DNA of 64,000 nucleotides from CAMBRQ01 sp945870325 (GTDB lineage: Bacteria > Bacillota > Clostridia > Lachnospirales > Lachnospiraceae). Location: the NCBI RefSeq assembly GCF_050313795.1, contig NZ_JBNPMC010000009.1, positions 30,909 to 94,908 on the forward strand, given 5' to 3'. The notes under the pieces are model-generated. The model saw only the letters and a list, made by a program, of their open reading frames with translations. It had not been told where the DNA came from and did no database searches. The position numbers and the translations under genes are program-made. Below, in pieces: positions 18,445 to 27,740 of this stretch (positions are counted from its first letter, which is position 1; the number at the start of each line of letters is the position of its first letter).

Positions 18445-19719
18445 TTAATTGTTCAGCATTTCAATAAATGCACTGACTCTTGTACGAAGCTGCTGTGCAT
18501 CGCTGTCTGTATAATCTGTCTCGATTCCAAGCACCGGAATTCCTGCTTCTTTCAGCGCACGCTCTACCAGGTATCCTTCAGTATCATACAGGTTACAGAA
18601 CTTCAGATTCACATCGATAATACCGTCAACCTTGTACTCTTTTGCAAGGCGTAAGATGTCATCGATTCTTCCCTCATTCGGAGTGAAGCATGCACAGTTG
18701 ATATTCATATATCTCTCTGCAAGAGCCGTAATCTGCTCCTCTACCGTTGTCTTGGTCTCATCTACCAGATTTTCAAAATAACGTGTTCCTGTACACATCT
18801 CTTCACAGACAACCGCACCGCCGCTTGTCTCTACAATGTTATGTAACTTCCAGTTCGGAATTGCAAGCGGAGTTCCTGTCAGCATAATACGCTTGGTTCC
18901 AGCCGGCACTACGCTAACACCATCTTTGATGCGCTGCTCAAGTTCATCACACAGAGCATTGGTCATCTGTGTAAATCTTCCCGGATCGTCATAGAATGCA
19001 ATCTGAGAGATTAACAGAGCGTCACATCCGCTGATCGGAAGCGTGTCATTCTTACGTGTTTCATACAGTCTCTCTAACGCTTTTCTCTTTCCATTGATCA
19101 GTTTGATACTCTCAGCAAGTTTCTCAGCAGTAACACTGTTGCCAGTGAATTCTTCTACTACATTCTTGAATTCCGCAATCTCTTCTGCCCATGCTTTGAT
19201 ATCTTTTGCACGTTTCATCTGCGGAAGATCCATCACATGAACCGGAACATCCTCACCTAAAATCTCCCATGCCTTCTTCTTGCCGTCACAGGTTGTCTCT
19301 CCAACGTACATATCTGCAATTCTGAAGAATGGACAGGTACGATCCAGTCTCGCGCCTACGGAAGCCTTAATCAATGGACAGGTATTCTTCGGAAGCACTT
19401 TCTCGCCACCTGGCACCCAGAACTGGGAGCCGCCGCACAGACCTGTCGCAATTGCATCTGCTGCAAATACGATCTCATCAGGTACATATACGCAGAAAGT
19501 TCCGAATACCTTGCCGCCTTTTTTCTGATGCTCAATCAGTTCTGCCGGACGGATTCCATGGATATCTGCTACAACCATATTGTAGTAGTCCATGCCCTCC
19601 GGACGATTTTCCTGAGACAGATAGACATCCCCAAATGCCTGTGGCAGAACGGCACATAATTGATCGTGCATCTCCACATCCATCCCCAAATCTTCCCACA
19701 TTTTACGATAATCAGCCAT
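18445..19719 (-). CDS. 2-hydroxyacyl-CoA dehydratase subunit-like / double-cubane cluster protein
   Basis: A 424-residue member of the HgdB/FldC (COG1775) family. Several conserved cysteines are seen: GTFCVYVP, GLCGGSQFW, NTCPLIKAS, RTCPFF, TTCDGKKK, VCEEMC and NCACFTPN. Only one catalytic-type subunit gene is present, not the alpha/beta pair of classical dehydratases, and a single activator gene follows. This arrangement matches the double-cubane cluster proteins (E. coli YjiM/YjiL type) rather than an amino-acid fermentation dehydratase. The reaction is unknown; low-potential reduction of a small molecule is the family expectation. AAGGAGG precedes the ATG by 9 nt. Confidence 0.85.
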   Translation of the reverse strand: MADYRKMWEDLGMDVEMHDQLCAVLPQAFGDVYLSQENRPEGMDYYNMVVADIHGIRPAELIEHQKKGGKVFGTFCVYVPDEIVFAADAIATGLCGGSQFWVPGGEKVLPKNTCPLIKASVGARLDRTCPFFRIADMYVGETTCDGKKKAWEILGEDVPVHVMDLPQMKRAKDIKAWAEEIAEFKNVVEEFTGNSVTAEKLAESIKLINGKRKALERLYETRKNDTLPISGCDALLISQIAFYDDPGRFTQMTNALCDELEQRIKDGVSVVPAGTKRIMLTGTPLAIPNWKLHNIVETSGGAVVCEEMCTGTRYFENLVDETKTTVEEQITALAERYMNINCACFTPNEGRIDDILRLAKEYKVDGIIDVNLKFCNLYDTEGYLVERALKEAGIPVLGIETDYTDSDAQQLRTRVSAFIEMLNN

Positions 19720-19849
19720 AATATTTTCCTCCTTAGTATCATTTATCGTACTGATATTTTACTAAGTTTACCGTACCATGTTTGTAAAGCCTGGGCAATG
19801 GAAAAACCCATTGATTTTTATTATATTAAAATCGAATTATTTATGCTAT

Positions 19850-21004
19850 CTATACTGATAATAATTCTCGGAATCCTTCCACACACCGGTCGATTTCCTC
19901 CATCGTGTTGGCAGCGCTGAACGCAAAACGTACCGTTCCCTGCGGATATGTTCCCAGCGTCTGATGCGCCAGCGGAGCACAATGAAGCCCTACTCTTGTC
20001 ATGATTCCATACTCTTGTTCCAGTTCAAAAGCCATCATCGCATTGTCTGCATTTACAAAATCCAACGACACCACAGCCACACGATCTCCGACTTCTGTTT
20101 TTCCGGCGATACGGATACCAGGGAATTCCTTCACACGTTCCAGGAAGTAGCGGGTCAGTTCCATCTTCTTTGCATGGATCTTAGCAAGCCCAATCTCCTC
20201 TATATAAGAAAGGGCAGCATGTAATCCAATAATCCCCGGCAAATTCATCGTTCCGCTCTCATATTTATCCGGAAGGTCAAGAGGCATATCCAGAGAATCC
20301 GACTGGCTTCCCGTGCCTCCGGCAATATAAGGCTTCATCTGGCTGTTCAACTCCTCCGATATGAGAAATCCGCCAATCCCCTGAGGTCCAAGCAATCCTT
20401 TATGCCCGGTAAATGCCAGAAAGTCAATTCCATCATCCTGCATATTCACCTCAATCGTTCCGGCACTCTGCGCCGTGTCCACCACGAAGAAGATATGATG
20501 CCCGCGGCAGATCTCTCCAATCTCTCTAATCGGGAGAACCGTGCCACAGACGTTGGAGGCATGGAGCATGATGACCGCTTTCGTATTTTTCCTGATTGCC
20601 TTTTCTACATCTTCCGGATATACGGTTCCATCCTTCTGAGTTCTTACCACATCATAAGTCACACCACAGGCTTCCATCTGTCTGAGCGGACGCATCACCG
20701 CATTGTGCTCCAAACCTGATACAAGCACATGATCGCCAAATTGTAAGAATCCTTTTATAAAATAGTTCAGTGAATATGTAATTCCAGGTGTAAAGATCAC
20801 GCATCTGGAATCTGCCGCATGGAAGAGTCTTGCAAGCTGCTCTCTGGTATCCAGCACGATTCCCTCCACTTCATATGCGCCTTCATAATTCCCCCGGTTA
20901 ATATTAAAAGCACCATTGGTCAGAAGGTCCGACATCGCTCCGGCTACTCGCGGCGCTTTCGGCCAAGAGGTACTTCCGTTATCAAAATAAATCTTATTCT
21001 CCAT
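19850..21004 (-). CDS. Cysteine desulfurase family protein (class V aminotransferase, EF2568 type)
   Basis: A PLP enzyme of about 384 residues. The PLP lysine is in TGHKGLLGP, and the likely persulfide-forming cysteine is in RVGLHCAPLAHQTLG. The N-terminus IYFDNGSTSWPKAP is typical of the TIGR01977 subfamily, often found beside selenium or anaerobic redox genes. An upstream in-frame codon exists, but ATG 21004 is preferred: it overlaps the truA stop (translational coupling) and has GGTGGAG upstream. The following genes code for a double-cubane-type protein and DUF3343, so this enzyme may supply their sulfur. Confidence 0.87.
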   Translation of the reverse strand: MENKIYFDNGSTSWPKAPRVAGAMSDLLTNGAFNINRGNYEGAYEVEGIVLDTREQLARLFHAADSRCVIFTPGITYSLNYFIKGFLQFGDHVLVSGLEHNAVMRPLRQMEACGVTYDVVRTQKDGTVYPEDVEKAIRKNTKAVIMLHASNVCGTVLPIREIGEICRGHHIFFVVDTAQSAGTIEVNMQDDGIDFLAFTGHKGLLGPQGIGGFLISEELNSQMKPYIAGGTGSQSDSLDMPLDLPDKYESGTMNLPGIIGLHAALSYIEEIGLAKIHAKKMELTRYFLERVKEFPGIRIAGKTEVGDRVAVVSLDFVNADNAMMAFELEQEYGIMTRVGLHCAPLAHQTLGTYPQGTVRFAFSAANTMEEIDRCVEGFRELLSV

Positions 21005-21737
21005 AATGAATCTCCACCAATACCAATCCATTCGGCGGTGCTGTCACGCCCGCCTCCGTCCGTTCCTTTGCATCTAATATCTCTTTCACCCGCTCGGGAG
21101 TGTAAAAGCCTCGTCCCACGCGAATCAACGTTCCCGCGATGATCCGCACCATATTGTAGAGAAAGCCATTTCCCGTAATGCGGATCGTAATATCCGCCCC
21201 CTTCTGGTCAATCTGTATCTCATGTACCGTGCGCACCGTATCCTCCACGTTCGTACGCACATTGCAGAAACTGGCAAAATCATGTTCTCCCACAAGACAG
21301 GCCGCCCCCTGGCGCATCTTCTCTACATCCATGGGGAAAGAGACGAATGTACTGTACTTCCGTTTCAAGGGATTCGGAACCGAGGCATTATAGATATGGT
21401 ATTCATAGGTCTTAATTACCTCATCCTGATAACGCGGATGCCAGGTCGCCGGCACTTCCTCAGACTTCACAATCACAATATCCTCCGGAAGTTTCTGATT
21501 CAGGGCATAAGCCATCCGCTCCGGCGGAATCTGCGACTCTGTGTCGAATACCGCTACATTCCCCAGAGCATGGACTCCGGAATCCGTACGGCTTGCGCCG
21601 ATGACGCGGATATCCTCGCATGTCAACTTGTTTAGCGCCTTGTTAAGAACCTCTTCAATTGTAATTCCGTTGGGCTGAATCTGCCAGCCACAGTAATTCG
21701 TGCCATCATAGGCAACGACAATTTTCACTCTTTTCAT
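20994..21737 (-). CDS. truA: tRNA pseudouridine(38-40) synthase TruA
   Basis: Modifies U38-U40 in the anticodon arm of tRNAs. The 247-residue length is standard. Motifs include VAYDGTNYCGWQ at the N-terminus, the catalytic aspartate in GASRTDSGVHALGN, and ITGNGFLYNMVRIIAGTL near the C-terminus. It follows ecfT, as in many Firmicutes, but is separated from it by an 80-bp dispersed repeat. Its 3' end overlaps the cysteine desulfurase gene by 11 nt. Confidence 0.95.
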   Translation of the reverse strand: MKRVKIVVAYDGTNYCGWQIQPNGITIEEVLNKALNKLTCEDIRVIGASRTDSGVHALGNVAVFDTESQIPPERMAYALNQKLPEDIVIVKSEEVPATWHPRYQDEVIKTYEYHIYNASVPNPLKRKYSTFVSFPMDVEKMRQGAACLVGEHDFASFCNVRTNVEDTVRTVHEIQIDQKGADITIRITGNGFLYNMVRIIAGTLIRVGRGFYTPERVKEILDAKERTEAGVTAPPNGLVLVEIHYGE

Positions 21738-21747
21738 ACAATACCTC

Positions 21748-21827
21748 TTGGGGACAGGGGAAATTCAAAAAGGGACAGGGCTATTTCAATTGGGGACGGG
21801 GAAATTGAAAAAACCCCCGTCCCCAAA
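21748..21827 (-). repeat. 80-bp dispersed GGGGAC-rich repeat, copy A
   Basis: Starts TTGGGGACAGGGGAAA, continues with AAAAAGGGACAGGG, and ends in a palindrome with arms TTGGGGACGGGG and CCCCCGTCCCCAA. The reverse complement of the sequence at 30821-30903 is nearly identical over the full length, so these are two copies of one element in opposite orientation. This copy separates ecfT and truA inside what is normally one operon. Confidence 0.88.
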
Positions 21828-21833
21828 TACAAT

Positions 21834-22658
21834 TTAGAATACCCAGATATGCAGCGGCACGTATTTTCCAATAACCACCACCGCAATTACATATACAATT
21901 ACAACAATATAAGCCATATGATCTCGTTTCTGGTAATGGAGCGGCTTCATCTTCGTCCTGCCCTCTCCTCCCCGGTAGCATCTTGCCTCCATCGCCATCG
22001 CCAGGTCATTGGCACGTCGGAAGGCTGATACGAACAAAGGCACAAGAATCGGAATCATGCTCTTGGCTTTCTGTATCATATTCCCGCTTTCTAAGTCTGC
22101 GCCGCGGGCAATCTGTGCTTTCATGATCTTATCTGTCTCTTCCAGAAGAATCGGGATAAAACGCAGTGCAATGGACATAATCATTGCAATCTCATGTACC
22201 GGCACATGAATCTTATTCAATGGACCCAGCAATTCTTCAATTCCATCCGTCAGTTCATTCGGCGTTGTGGTAAATGTCATCAGCGATGAACCGATAATCA
22301 GATAGATCAGCCTAATCGCCATGTACACCGCCGTTACCAGCCCGCCTTCTGTGATCGTGAATATCCATGCATGGAACAGCACATCCCCATCCCTTGTTAG
22401 GAACAGATTAAACAGCACCGTAATCATCAACAGCATGATGATCGGCTTCAATCCCCGCACAATATAAGCAAACGGCACTTTCGACATCCTGATAATTGCC
22501 ATCAGGAATACAGTCGCCACCAGATATCCCGATATGCTTTTGAACAAAAATAAAGACACCAGATACAAAAGCGTAGACACCAGTTTCGTTCTGGGATCCA
22601 GCCTGTGCAGTATGCTTTTTGCAGGATAATATTGTCCTATAGTTATATCTCGAATCAT
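21834..22658 (-). CDS. ecfT: ECF transporter transmembrane subunit EcfT
   Basis: A 274-residue membrane scaffold that couples the two EcfA ATPases to interchangeable substrate-binding S components. The N-terminus GQYYPAKSILHRLDPRTKL is the family signature, and the coupling-helix motif ARG appears in AQIARGADLESG (second motif SAFRRANDLAMAMEARCYRGG). The start overlaps the ecfA2 stop by 4 nt. The S component ThiW at 57.2-57.7 kb could use this module. Confidence 0.95.
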   Translation of the reverse strand: MIRDITIGQYYPAKSILHRLDPRTKLVSTLLYLVSLFLFKSISGYLVATVFLMAIIRMSKVPFAYIVRGLKPIIMLLMITVLFNLFLTRDGDVLFHAWIFTITEGGLVTAVYMAIRLIYLIIGSSLMTFTTTPNELTDGIEELLGPLNKIHVPVHEIAMIMSIALRFIPILLEETDKIMKAQIARGADLESGNMIQKAKSMIPILVPLFVSAFRRANDLAMAMEARCYRGGEGRTKMKPLHYQKRDHMAYIVVIVYVIAVVVIGKYVPLHIWVF

Positions 22659-23509
22659 TCTTTCTTCTCCAGTACCCGCATGATCTCATCTGCCGCCTCT
22701 TCCACCGTGGTCACACCAGTCTTCGCCGGCATCCCTCTCTTGGCAAGATCATGCATAATATAAGTAACCTGCGGAGCCGCAAGCCCCACCTTCTCCAGTT
22801 CCTGATAATGTTCAAATACTTTCTTCGGCGCATCATTATACATTACCGTTCCTTTATTCATAACAATAATGCGGTCCGCATATCTTGCAATATCCTCCAT
22901 GCTATGAGACACCAGGATGACCGTCATGTCACTTTGCCTGTGAAGATACGCAATCTGATCCAGGATATCATCCCTTCCTTTCGGGTCAAGCCCCGCCGTC
23001 GGCTCGTCCAGCACCAACACCTTAGGTCGCATCGCCAGCACGCCGGCAATTGCCACTCGCCGCTTCTGTCCGCCGGACAGTTCGAACGGTGATGACTGAT
23101 AATATTTCTCCTTAAGCCCTACTAACTGCAATGCCTCCAGCGCCCGCTGCTTACACTCTTCGGGACTAAGCCCCTGATTCTTCGGTCCAAAACACACATC
23201 CGTCATCACATCAATCTCGAACAACTGATGCTCCGGATACTGGAATACCAGACCAACCTGATTCCTCAGTTCCCGCATATGATATCCTTCTTCGTAAATA
23301 TTCTCACCATTATAGTACAACGCGCCACTGGTCGCTTTAATCAGACCGTTCAAATGCTGGATCAGCGTTGATTTGCCAGACCCTGTATGTCCGATAATTC
23401 CCACAAACTCACCATGCGGAATCTCCAGGCAGATATCCTTAAGCGCCTTCTTCTCATATGCAGTCCCCTGGCTATATACATAATTCAGATGTTCTAATTT
23501 AATTGACAT
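22655..23509 (-). CDS. ecfA2: ECF transporter ATPase EcfA2
   Basis: A 284-residue ABC ATPase of the energy-coupling module for vitamin uptake. Walker A is GHTGSGKST, the signature is LSGGQKRRVAIAG, and Walker B is VLVLDEPTAGLDPKG, with the switch His in VILVSHSM. GGAAG precedes the ATG. It overlaps ecfA1 upstream and ecfT downstream, so the three are co-transcribed. Confidence 0.95.
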   Translation of the reverse strand: MSIKLEHLNYVYSQGTAYEKKALKDICLEIPHGEFVGIIGHTGSGKSTLIQHLNGLIKATSGALYYNGENIYEEGYHMRELRNQVGLVFQYPEHQLFEIDVMTDVCFGPKNQGLSPEECKQRALEALQLVGLKEKYYQSSPFELSGGQKRRVAIAGVLAMRPKVLVLDEPTAGLDPKGRDDILDQIAYLHRQSDMTVILVSHSMEDIARYADRIIVMNKGTVMYNDAPKKVFEHYQELEKVGLAAPQVTYIMHDLAKRGMPAKTGVTTVEEAADEIMRVLEKKE

Positions 23510-24345
23510 AGCACTTCCACCAACTCTTCTTTTCTTAAGATGCCATCCGGGATCTGAAGCCCTCTCTTCTTCAGTTCATGCGCCAGAATCGTCACCTGCG
23601 GCACATCCAGGCGGTAGTTCTTCAGTTCGTCCACCCTGGAAAATACTTCTCGCGGCGTCCCTTCCATCACTACACGTCCATGATCCATCACGTAGACTTT
23701 ATCAGCATCTACAACTTCTTCCATATAATGAGTGATCAGAATCACAGTAACCTGCTTCTTCTCCCTTAACTTCTTCACCGTCTTCAGGACTTCTTTTCTT
23801 CCTACCGGATCTAACATCGCCGTAGGCTCATCCAGCACAATACACTTCGGTTCCATCGCCACAACTCCGGCAATCGCCACTCGCTGTTTCTGTCCGCCGG
23901 ATAACTTATTCGGCGAATGATGGCGGTACTCAATCATTCCCACCGCCTTCAGGCTATCCTCCACACGCTGCCAGATCTCATCCGTTGGAACCCCCAGATT
24001 CTCAGGTCCGAATCCCACATCCTCTTCAACAACTGTTCCGATAATCTGATTGTCCGGATTCTGGAATACCATCCCCGCCGACTGGCGAACATTCCATAAT
24101 TCCTCCGGATCACTGGTGTTCCTGCCATTCACCCACATCGTTCCTTCTGTCGGGACCAGGATTGCATTGATGTGCTTGGCAAGCGTAGACTTTCCCGAAC
24201 CATTATGACCAAGGATAGCAATGAACTGCCCCTCCTTAACGTCAATATCCACCTCATCAATCGCGCGGGACATTCCGATGACATTGCCCTCTTCATCCCT
24301 CTTCTCATATTCATATACCAGTTTTTCTGTCTGAACCATATCCAT
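23494..24345 (-). CDS. ecfA1: ECF transporter ATPase EcfA1
   Basis: A 283-residue ABC ATPase, partner of EcfA2. Walker A is GHNGSGKST, the signature is LSGGQKQRVAIAG, and Walker B is CIVLDEPTAMLDPVG. An in-frame GTG exists at 24360, but the ATG at 24345 is preferred because GTGGAGG lies 8 nt upstream of it. In many Firmicutes this gene follows rplQ; here it follows a 320-base gap and ppiB, so the usual ribosomal-protein neighbours are missing. Confidence 0.94.
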   Translation of the reverse strand: MDMVQTEKLVYEYEKRDEEGNVIGMSRAIDEVDIDVKEGQFIAILGHNGSGKSTLAKHINAILVPTEGTMWVNGRNTSDPEELWNVRQSAGMVFQNPDNQIIGTVVEEDVGFGPENLGVPTDEIWQRVEDSLKAVGMIEYRHHSPNKLSGGQKQRVAIAGVVAMEPKCIVLDEPTAMLDPVGRKEVLKTVKKLREKKQVTVILITHYMEEVVDADKVYVMDHGRVVMEGTPREVFSRVDELKNYRLDVPQVTILAHELKKRGLQIPDGILRKEELVEVLCQLN

Positions 24346-24548
24346 GAGGTCTGCCTCCACCTAATCTTACGACACGCTTTCGCGCGTTTTTTATTCATTT
24401 TCTTCTATCATCTCTCAACACTTACCTATTGTACGTTATCCCATTCTTTTTTGCAAGGTGCAGTTTTACTCATATAACACATGCCAATCTCATTCCTGCT
24501 GCCGAAATCCACAGACCATCCTTACACCCACAGAATCTTACGCCGTCC

Positions 24549-24602
24549 GATCCCCCGGAGGATTTTGTATCATAGGGAACGAAGTTTCCTATGATACAAA
24601 AA
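24549..24602. repeat. Intergenic palindromic repeat, copy 1
   Basis: GATCC..GGAGGATTTTGTATC followed by CATAGGGAACGAAGTTTCCTATG-type sequence; TTTTGTATCATAGG is inverted as CCTATGATACAAAA. A related, more degenerate copy lies at 37618-37662. It is probably a REP-like family of this genome. Confidence 0.65.
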
Positions 24603-24630
24603 ATGTGCTGCCCTATAAGGCGCAGCACAT
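24596..24630 (-). terminator. Rho-independent terminator after ppiB
   Basis: ATGTGCTGC (24603-24611) pairs with GCAGCACAT (24622-24630). On the minus strand the stem is followed by TTTTTTG. Confidence 0.85.
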
Positions 24631-24682
24631 CAATGTCAGTAACATTCCGGCAATCATATTCTGATACATCTTCCAGACAGGA

Positions 24683-25201
24683 CTATGCTTTCTCCGGTTC
24701 CGGATAGTCCACTCCCTGCGTATCCACGGTAACCTTCTTCATCTTCTGCTCGTTCAGCGGTCTGTCACTATAATCTGTATCTGTCTCAGCAATCTTATTG
24801 ACCACATCCATACCCTCGATAATCTTACCAAATGCAGCATATGCTCCGTTCAGATGCGGTGAATTCTTATGCATGATGAAGAACTGTGATCCTGCAGAAT
24901 CCGGATGCATGGCTCTTGCCATAGACAAAACACCTTCTGTGTGCGCCAGATCATTCGCGAAGCCATTCTGTGCGAATTCTCCCTTGATGTTATATCCCGG
25001 ACCGCCCATTCCCGTTCCGTTCGGACATCCGCCCTGAATCATAAATCCTCTGATGACACGGTGGAAGATCAGACCATCATAGTATCCATTCTTCACCAAT
25101 GAGATAAAATTGTTAACCGTATTCGGCGCGATCTCCGGATACAGTTCTGCTTTCATAATGTCGCCATTCTCCATTTCAAATGTAACAATTGGATTTGCCA
25201 T
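24683..25201 (-). CDS. ppiB: Cyclophilin-type peptidyl-prolyl cis-trans isomerase
   Basis: A 172-residue cytoplasmic folding catalyst with no signal peptide. Family motifs are FHRVIRGFMIQGGCPNGTG (active-site Arg and Phe), GSQFFIMH and AAFGKIIEGMDVV. GAGG precedes the ATG by 8 nt. A terminator follows, and the gene is probably monocistronic. Confidence 0.95.
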   Translation of the reverse strand: MANPIVTFEMENGDIMKAELYPEIAPNTVNNFISLVKNGYYDGLIFHRVIRGFMIQGGCPNGTGMGGPGYNIKGEFAQNGFANDLAHTEGVLSMARAMHPDSAGSQFFIMHKNSPHLNGAYAAFGKIIEGMDVVNKIAETDTDYSDRPLNEQKMKKVTVDTQGVDYPEPEKA

Positions 25202-25286
25202 AGTGATTTCCTCTTTTCTATACTCTTATTATTCAAAACTGTGCTTATTATTGTAACGGATATTCCCCAATTCGTAAAGTAGCTAT

Positions 25287-26936
25287 TTAGCCTTCTTCAT
25301 CCTCAAAATAAAATCCGCCAAAATCATATTTATAGACACGATAGATACCGTTCTCCCCATCCGTCTTATAACTTGCAATCAATTTATGATCCTCGTCATA
25401 CTCTCCGAAGATCCCCTGTGTTCCTGAACTGATCACTACATTGCCGCCAATCTCCTGTGCGCTTCCCGCATCTTCAGAATATGGCACTTCAAAAGAATCC
25501 ACAAGGCTGAAAGTTCCCGCATTCTCATCTACAAGATATTTGTAATAATAGGAAATCGCTTCATCTTTCGCACTGATTCCTATATTGTTATTGAACATAT
25601 ACAGGTAATATTGTCCATCTTCCAGCGAATCGTCTTCTACATACGCAATACTATGCTGCCCTCCCTGACTGGTAAAATCTCCATCTTTGTTAAATACCAG
25701 GCTTTCGTATTCTGTATCTGCCCAGAATAACTTCTCCCCGATCATGTAGGAAATCACCGGAGCATCATAAATGTTGTCCACCTTTATAATAGAAGAGGTT
25801 TCTCCGGAACTTAAGAGCACCGATCCATTTCCAATCCATTGAATCGCATCGATATGCATCCAGTCCAACTCGCCTTTAGAATTCTTCTGGCATTCTGATT
25901 TATAACTTGCAAATAGATCGCCCAGATCCAGTACTTCCGTTACTTCGCCTGAATTCACATCCAGTTTGAGCACCACATCCTCTACGCTGTCCTGCTCCGT
26001 ATCCGTCGCCAGTATCAGCATATTGCCATTCTCATCAAACACATAGTCATGATGCAGCCGATATCTGCCAAGATCGTAGATAGCCGTAACTTGTCCGATC
26101 CGGTTCACCTGCACCATCTTCGTCTCCGAGATACTGTAATACATAGAATCCTTATCGAATATCAAGCGATGGCTCTGATATCCAAGCAACGGAATCTCCC
26201 CTCGCAACACGCCTTCATTATCATAATAATACATGAAATCCAGCGGCTCGCTGCCATCGCCCATTACAACATACAGCCCCGCTTCTAATTCTTCAGCGTC
26301 TCCTTCCATCGTCCGCTCCAGGTCCACTTCCTCCGAACCCATGACGCTTCCCATCTCCATCACGATCTGCTTCGTATCCGTAGACCCATCTTTCCTTGTA
26401 AGAAAGAATGTAATCTGGTTCTCCATCTCCGGCACCAGCCCGACTATCTGGAATTCATGCTCCGTCTGGTAGTGCTGCTCCTGATATACGTTCCTGCCAA
26501 AATCACGGATTGACGAATCCTTAACATGAACCGTATATGCAACATTAACTGCATCCTCCGTGTTAAAATACACATATAGCGACAGACTATTCGTCCCGAA
26601 CGGGTTACGCTCAATCAGCATATTATTAAATGTATATTCCGAAGAAGCCTTCTTCTTTTCCAATTCCTCTCTGATCTTCTCCTGTTCCTGGACATCATAG
26701 ACTTCCTGAATCTGTTCCAGAGTCTCCTTCTGCTTCTTCGTCAATTCACTTGTCTTACGATCCGCTTCCACCTTACGATCCGACTGTACATCTGCCTTCT
26801 TGGAAGTTTCGACTGCTGCCTGTTTCTTTGTCTGACTCCCTTCCGCTTCGGCAGTCTTCCCCATACTGACAGTACCGAATACAGCAACTGCAACCGTCAG
26901 TACGATGCATCCTTGTATCATCTGTTTCCTATTCAA
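25287..26936 (-). CDS. Secreted arylsulfotransferase (ASST)-like protein
   Basis: A 549-residue protein with an N-terminal signal/anchor (residues 1-32), a Lys/Glu-rich linker to about 95, then an Ig-like segment and a beta-propeller of the ASST family. Family active-site stretches are present: HHDYVFDENGN, DWMHIDAIQW and SQGGQHS, each with its histidine. The position where ASST enzymes carry a catalytic Arg reads LLSSGETSS, i.e. Gly, so activity is doubtful. The start used is a TTG at 26936, because it supplies the Arg/Lys of the signal peptide; the ATG at 26921 is an alternative. ASST enzymes move sulfate between phenols; here a binding or altered role is possible. Confidence 0.75.
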   Translation of the reverse strand: MNRKQMIQGCIVLTVAVAVFGTVSMGKTAEAEGSQTKKQAAVETSKKADVQSDRKVEADRKTSELTKKQKETLEQIQEVYDVQEQEKIREELEKKKASSEYTFNNMLIERNPFGTNSLSLYVYFNTEDAVNVAYTVHVKDSSIRDFGRNVYQEQHYQTEHEFQIVGLVPEMENQITFFLTRKDGSTDTKQIVMEMGSVMGSEEVDLERTMEGDAEELEAGLYVVMGDGSEPLDFMYYYDNEGVLRGEIPLLGYQSHRLIFDKDSMYYSISETKMVQVNRIGQVTAIYDLGRYRLHHDYVFDENGNMLILATDTEQDSVEDVVLKLDVNSGEVTEVLDLGDLFASYKSECQKNSKGELDWMHIDAIQWIGNGSVLLSSGETSSIIKVDNIYDAPVISYMIGEKLFWADTEYESLVFNKDGDFTSQGGQHSIAYVEDDSLEDGQYYLYMFNNNIGISAKDEAISYYYKYLVDENAGTFSLVDSFEVPYSEDAGSAQEIGGNVVISSGTQGIFGEYDEDHKLIASYKTDGENGIYRVYKYDFGGFYFEDEEG

Positions 26937-27016
26937 TCCACAAACCTGCCTTCTACAAATATTTCCTTCTTTTTTACTATTTTAACAGGAAAATGTGTCC
27001 ATTGCATGAAATTCTT

Positions 27017-27631
27017 TTAATTTAATGAATATATTATCATGCCTCCTTTTTCTTCATAGCCCGTATCCCATAATTCTTTTAGAGGCAATGCCGACTTCTC
27101 CCCATAGGTCGCCACGATAATCTTCATTCCTTCTTTCGTCTCTTCATATCCCACTACCAAAAACCAATGCCATATAAAATCCTTATACGCCTCTTCATTC
27201 TTATGCTTCAGCATCAGATACGGTACCGGCATCCCTGCGTCAATCTGACTTTTTATCATGCAGGCGCTTTCTTCATATGAACGCGAACCCACGAAGCCTT
27301 TTATTTTAAGAGGTATACCTTTTCCTGCATTAACATCCTCCATGTATTTTCGAAGTCCTTCCATATACCACTCCAGTTTCTTAACTCCGCCTACTCTTGG
27401 GCGTATATAAGGCTTCATAATCTGACTGAATTTCTTATAATCATCTTTATTCAGATTACAGATATCATAGGGATACAGTTTCTCCATTCCCATATATTTT
27501 GCAAAATAGATACAACTGTCACATGCCGTCGCAGCGCCACATCCTCCGATATACATAACAACATTCGTAAACCACTCCTGATTGCCTCCAAATGCATCAT
27601 CTATTGTAAAATAATCCAAGATTTTCTCCAT
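27017..27631 (-). CDS. Putative C39-like cysteine peptidase-fold protein
   Basis: A 204-residue protein of unknown function. GGCGAATACDSC near residue 30 and HWFLVVGYEE near residue 155 resemble the Cys and His blocks of papain-like C39_2 proteins, and a GGMIIYSL strand ends the chain. There is no signal peptide, so it may act in the cytoplasm. It lies between proC and the ASST-like gene without clear operon links. The fold assignment is from motif spacing only; it could equally be a non-catalytic relative. Confidence 0.5.
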   Translation of the reverse strand: MEKILDYFTIDDAFGGNQEWFTNVVMYIGGCGAATACDSCIYFAKYMGMEKLYPYDICNLNKDDYKKFSQIMKPYIRPRVGGVKKLEWYMEGLRKYMEDVNAGKGIPLKIKGFVGSRSYEESACMIKSQIDAGMPVPYLMLKHKNEEAYKDFIWHWFLVVGYEETKEGMKIIVATYGEKSALPLKELWDTGYEEKGGMIIYSLN

Positions 27632-27740
27632 GTCTTTACCCGCTCCTTTTTTTCCAGTTCTCTCTTCTTATAATTACGGGGTGCTTGAATGAGTATACAT
27701 TATTTTCACAAAACTGGCAAATCATTCTAGTTATTTTGCA

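Larger units (their letters stand above)
24361..24682. other. Gene-free gap between ppiB and ecfA1
   Basis: No supported gene. It contains a dispersed palindromic repeat (24549-24602) and the ppiB terminator (24596-24630). The remaining bases upstream of ecfA1 should hold its promoter, but I see no convincing pair of boxes. Confidence 0.6.
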
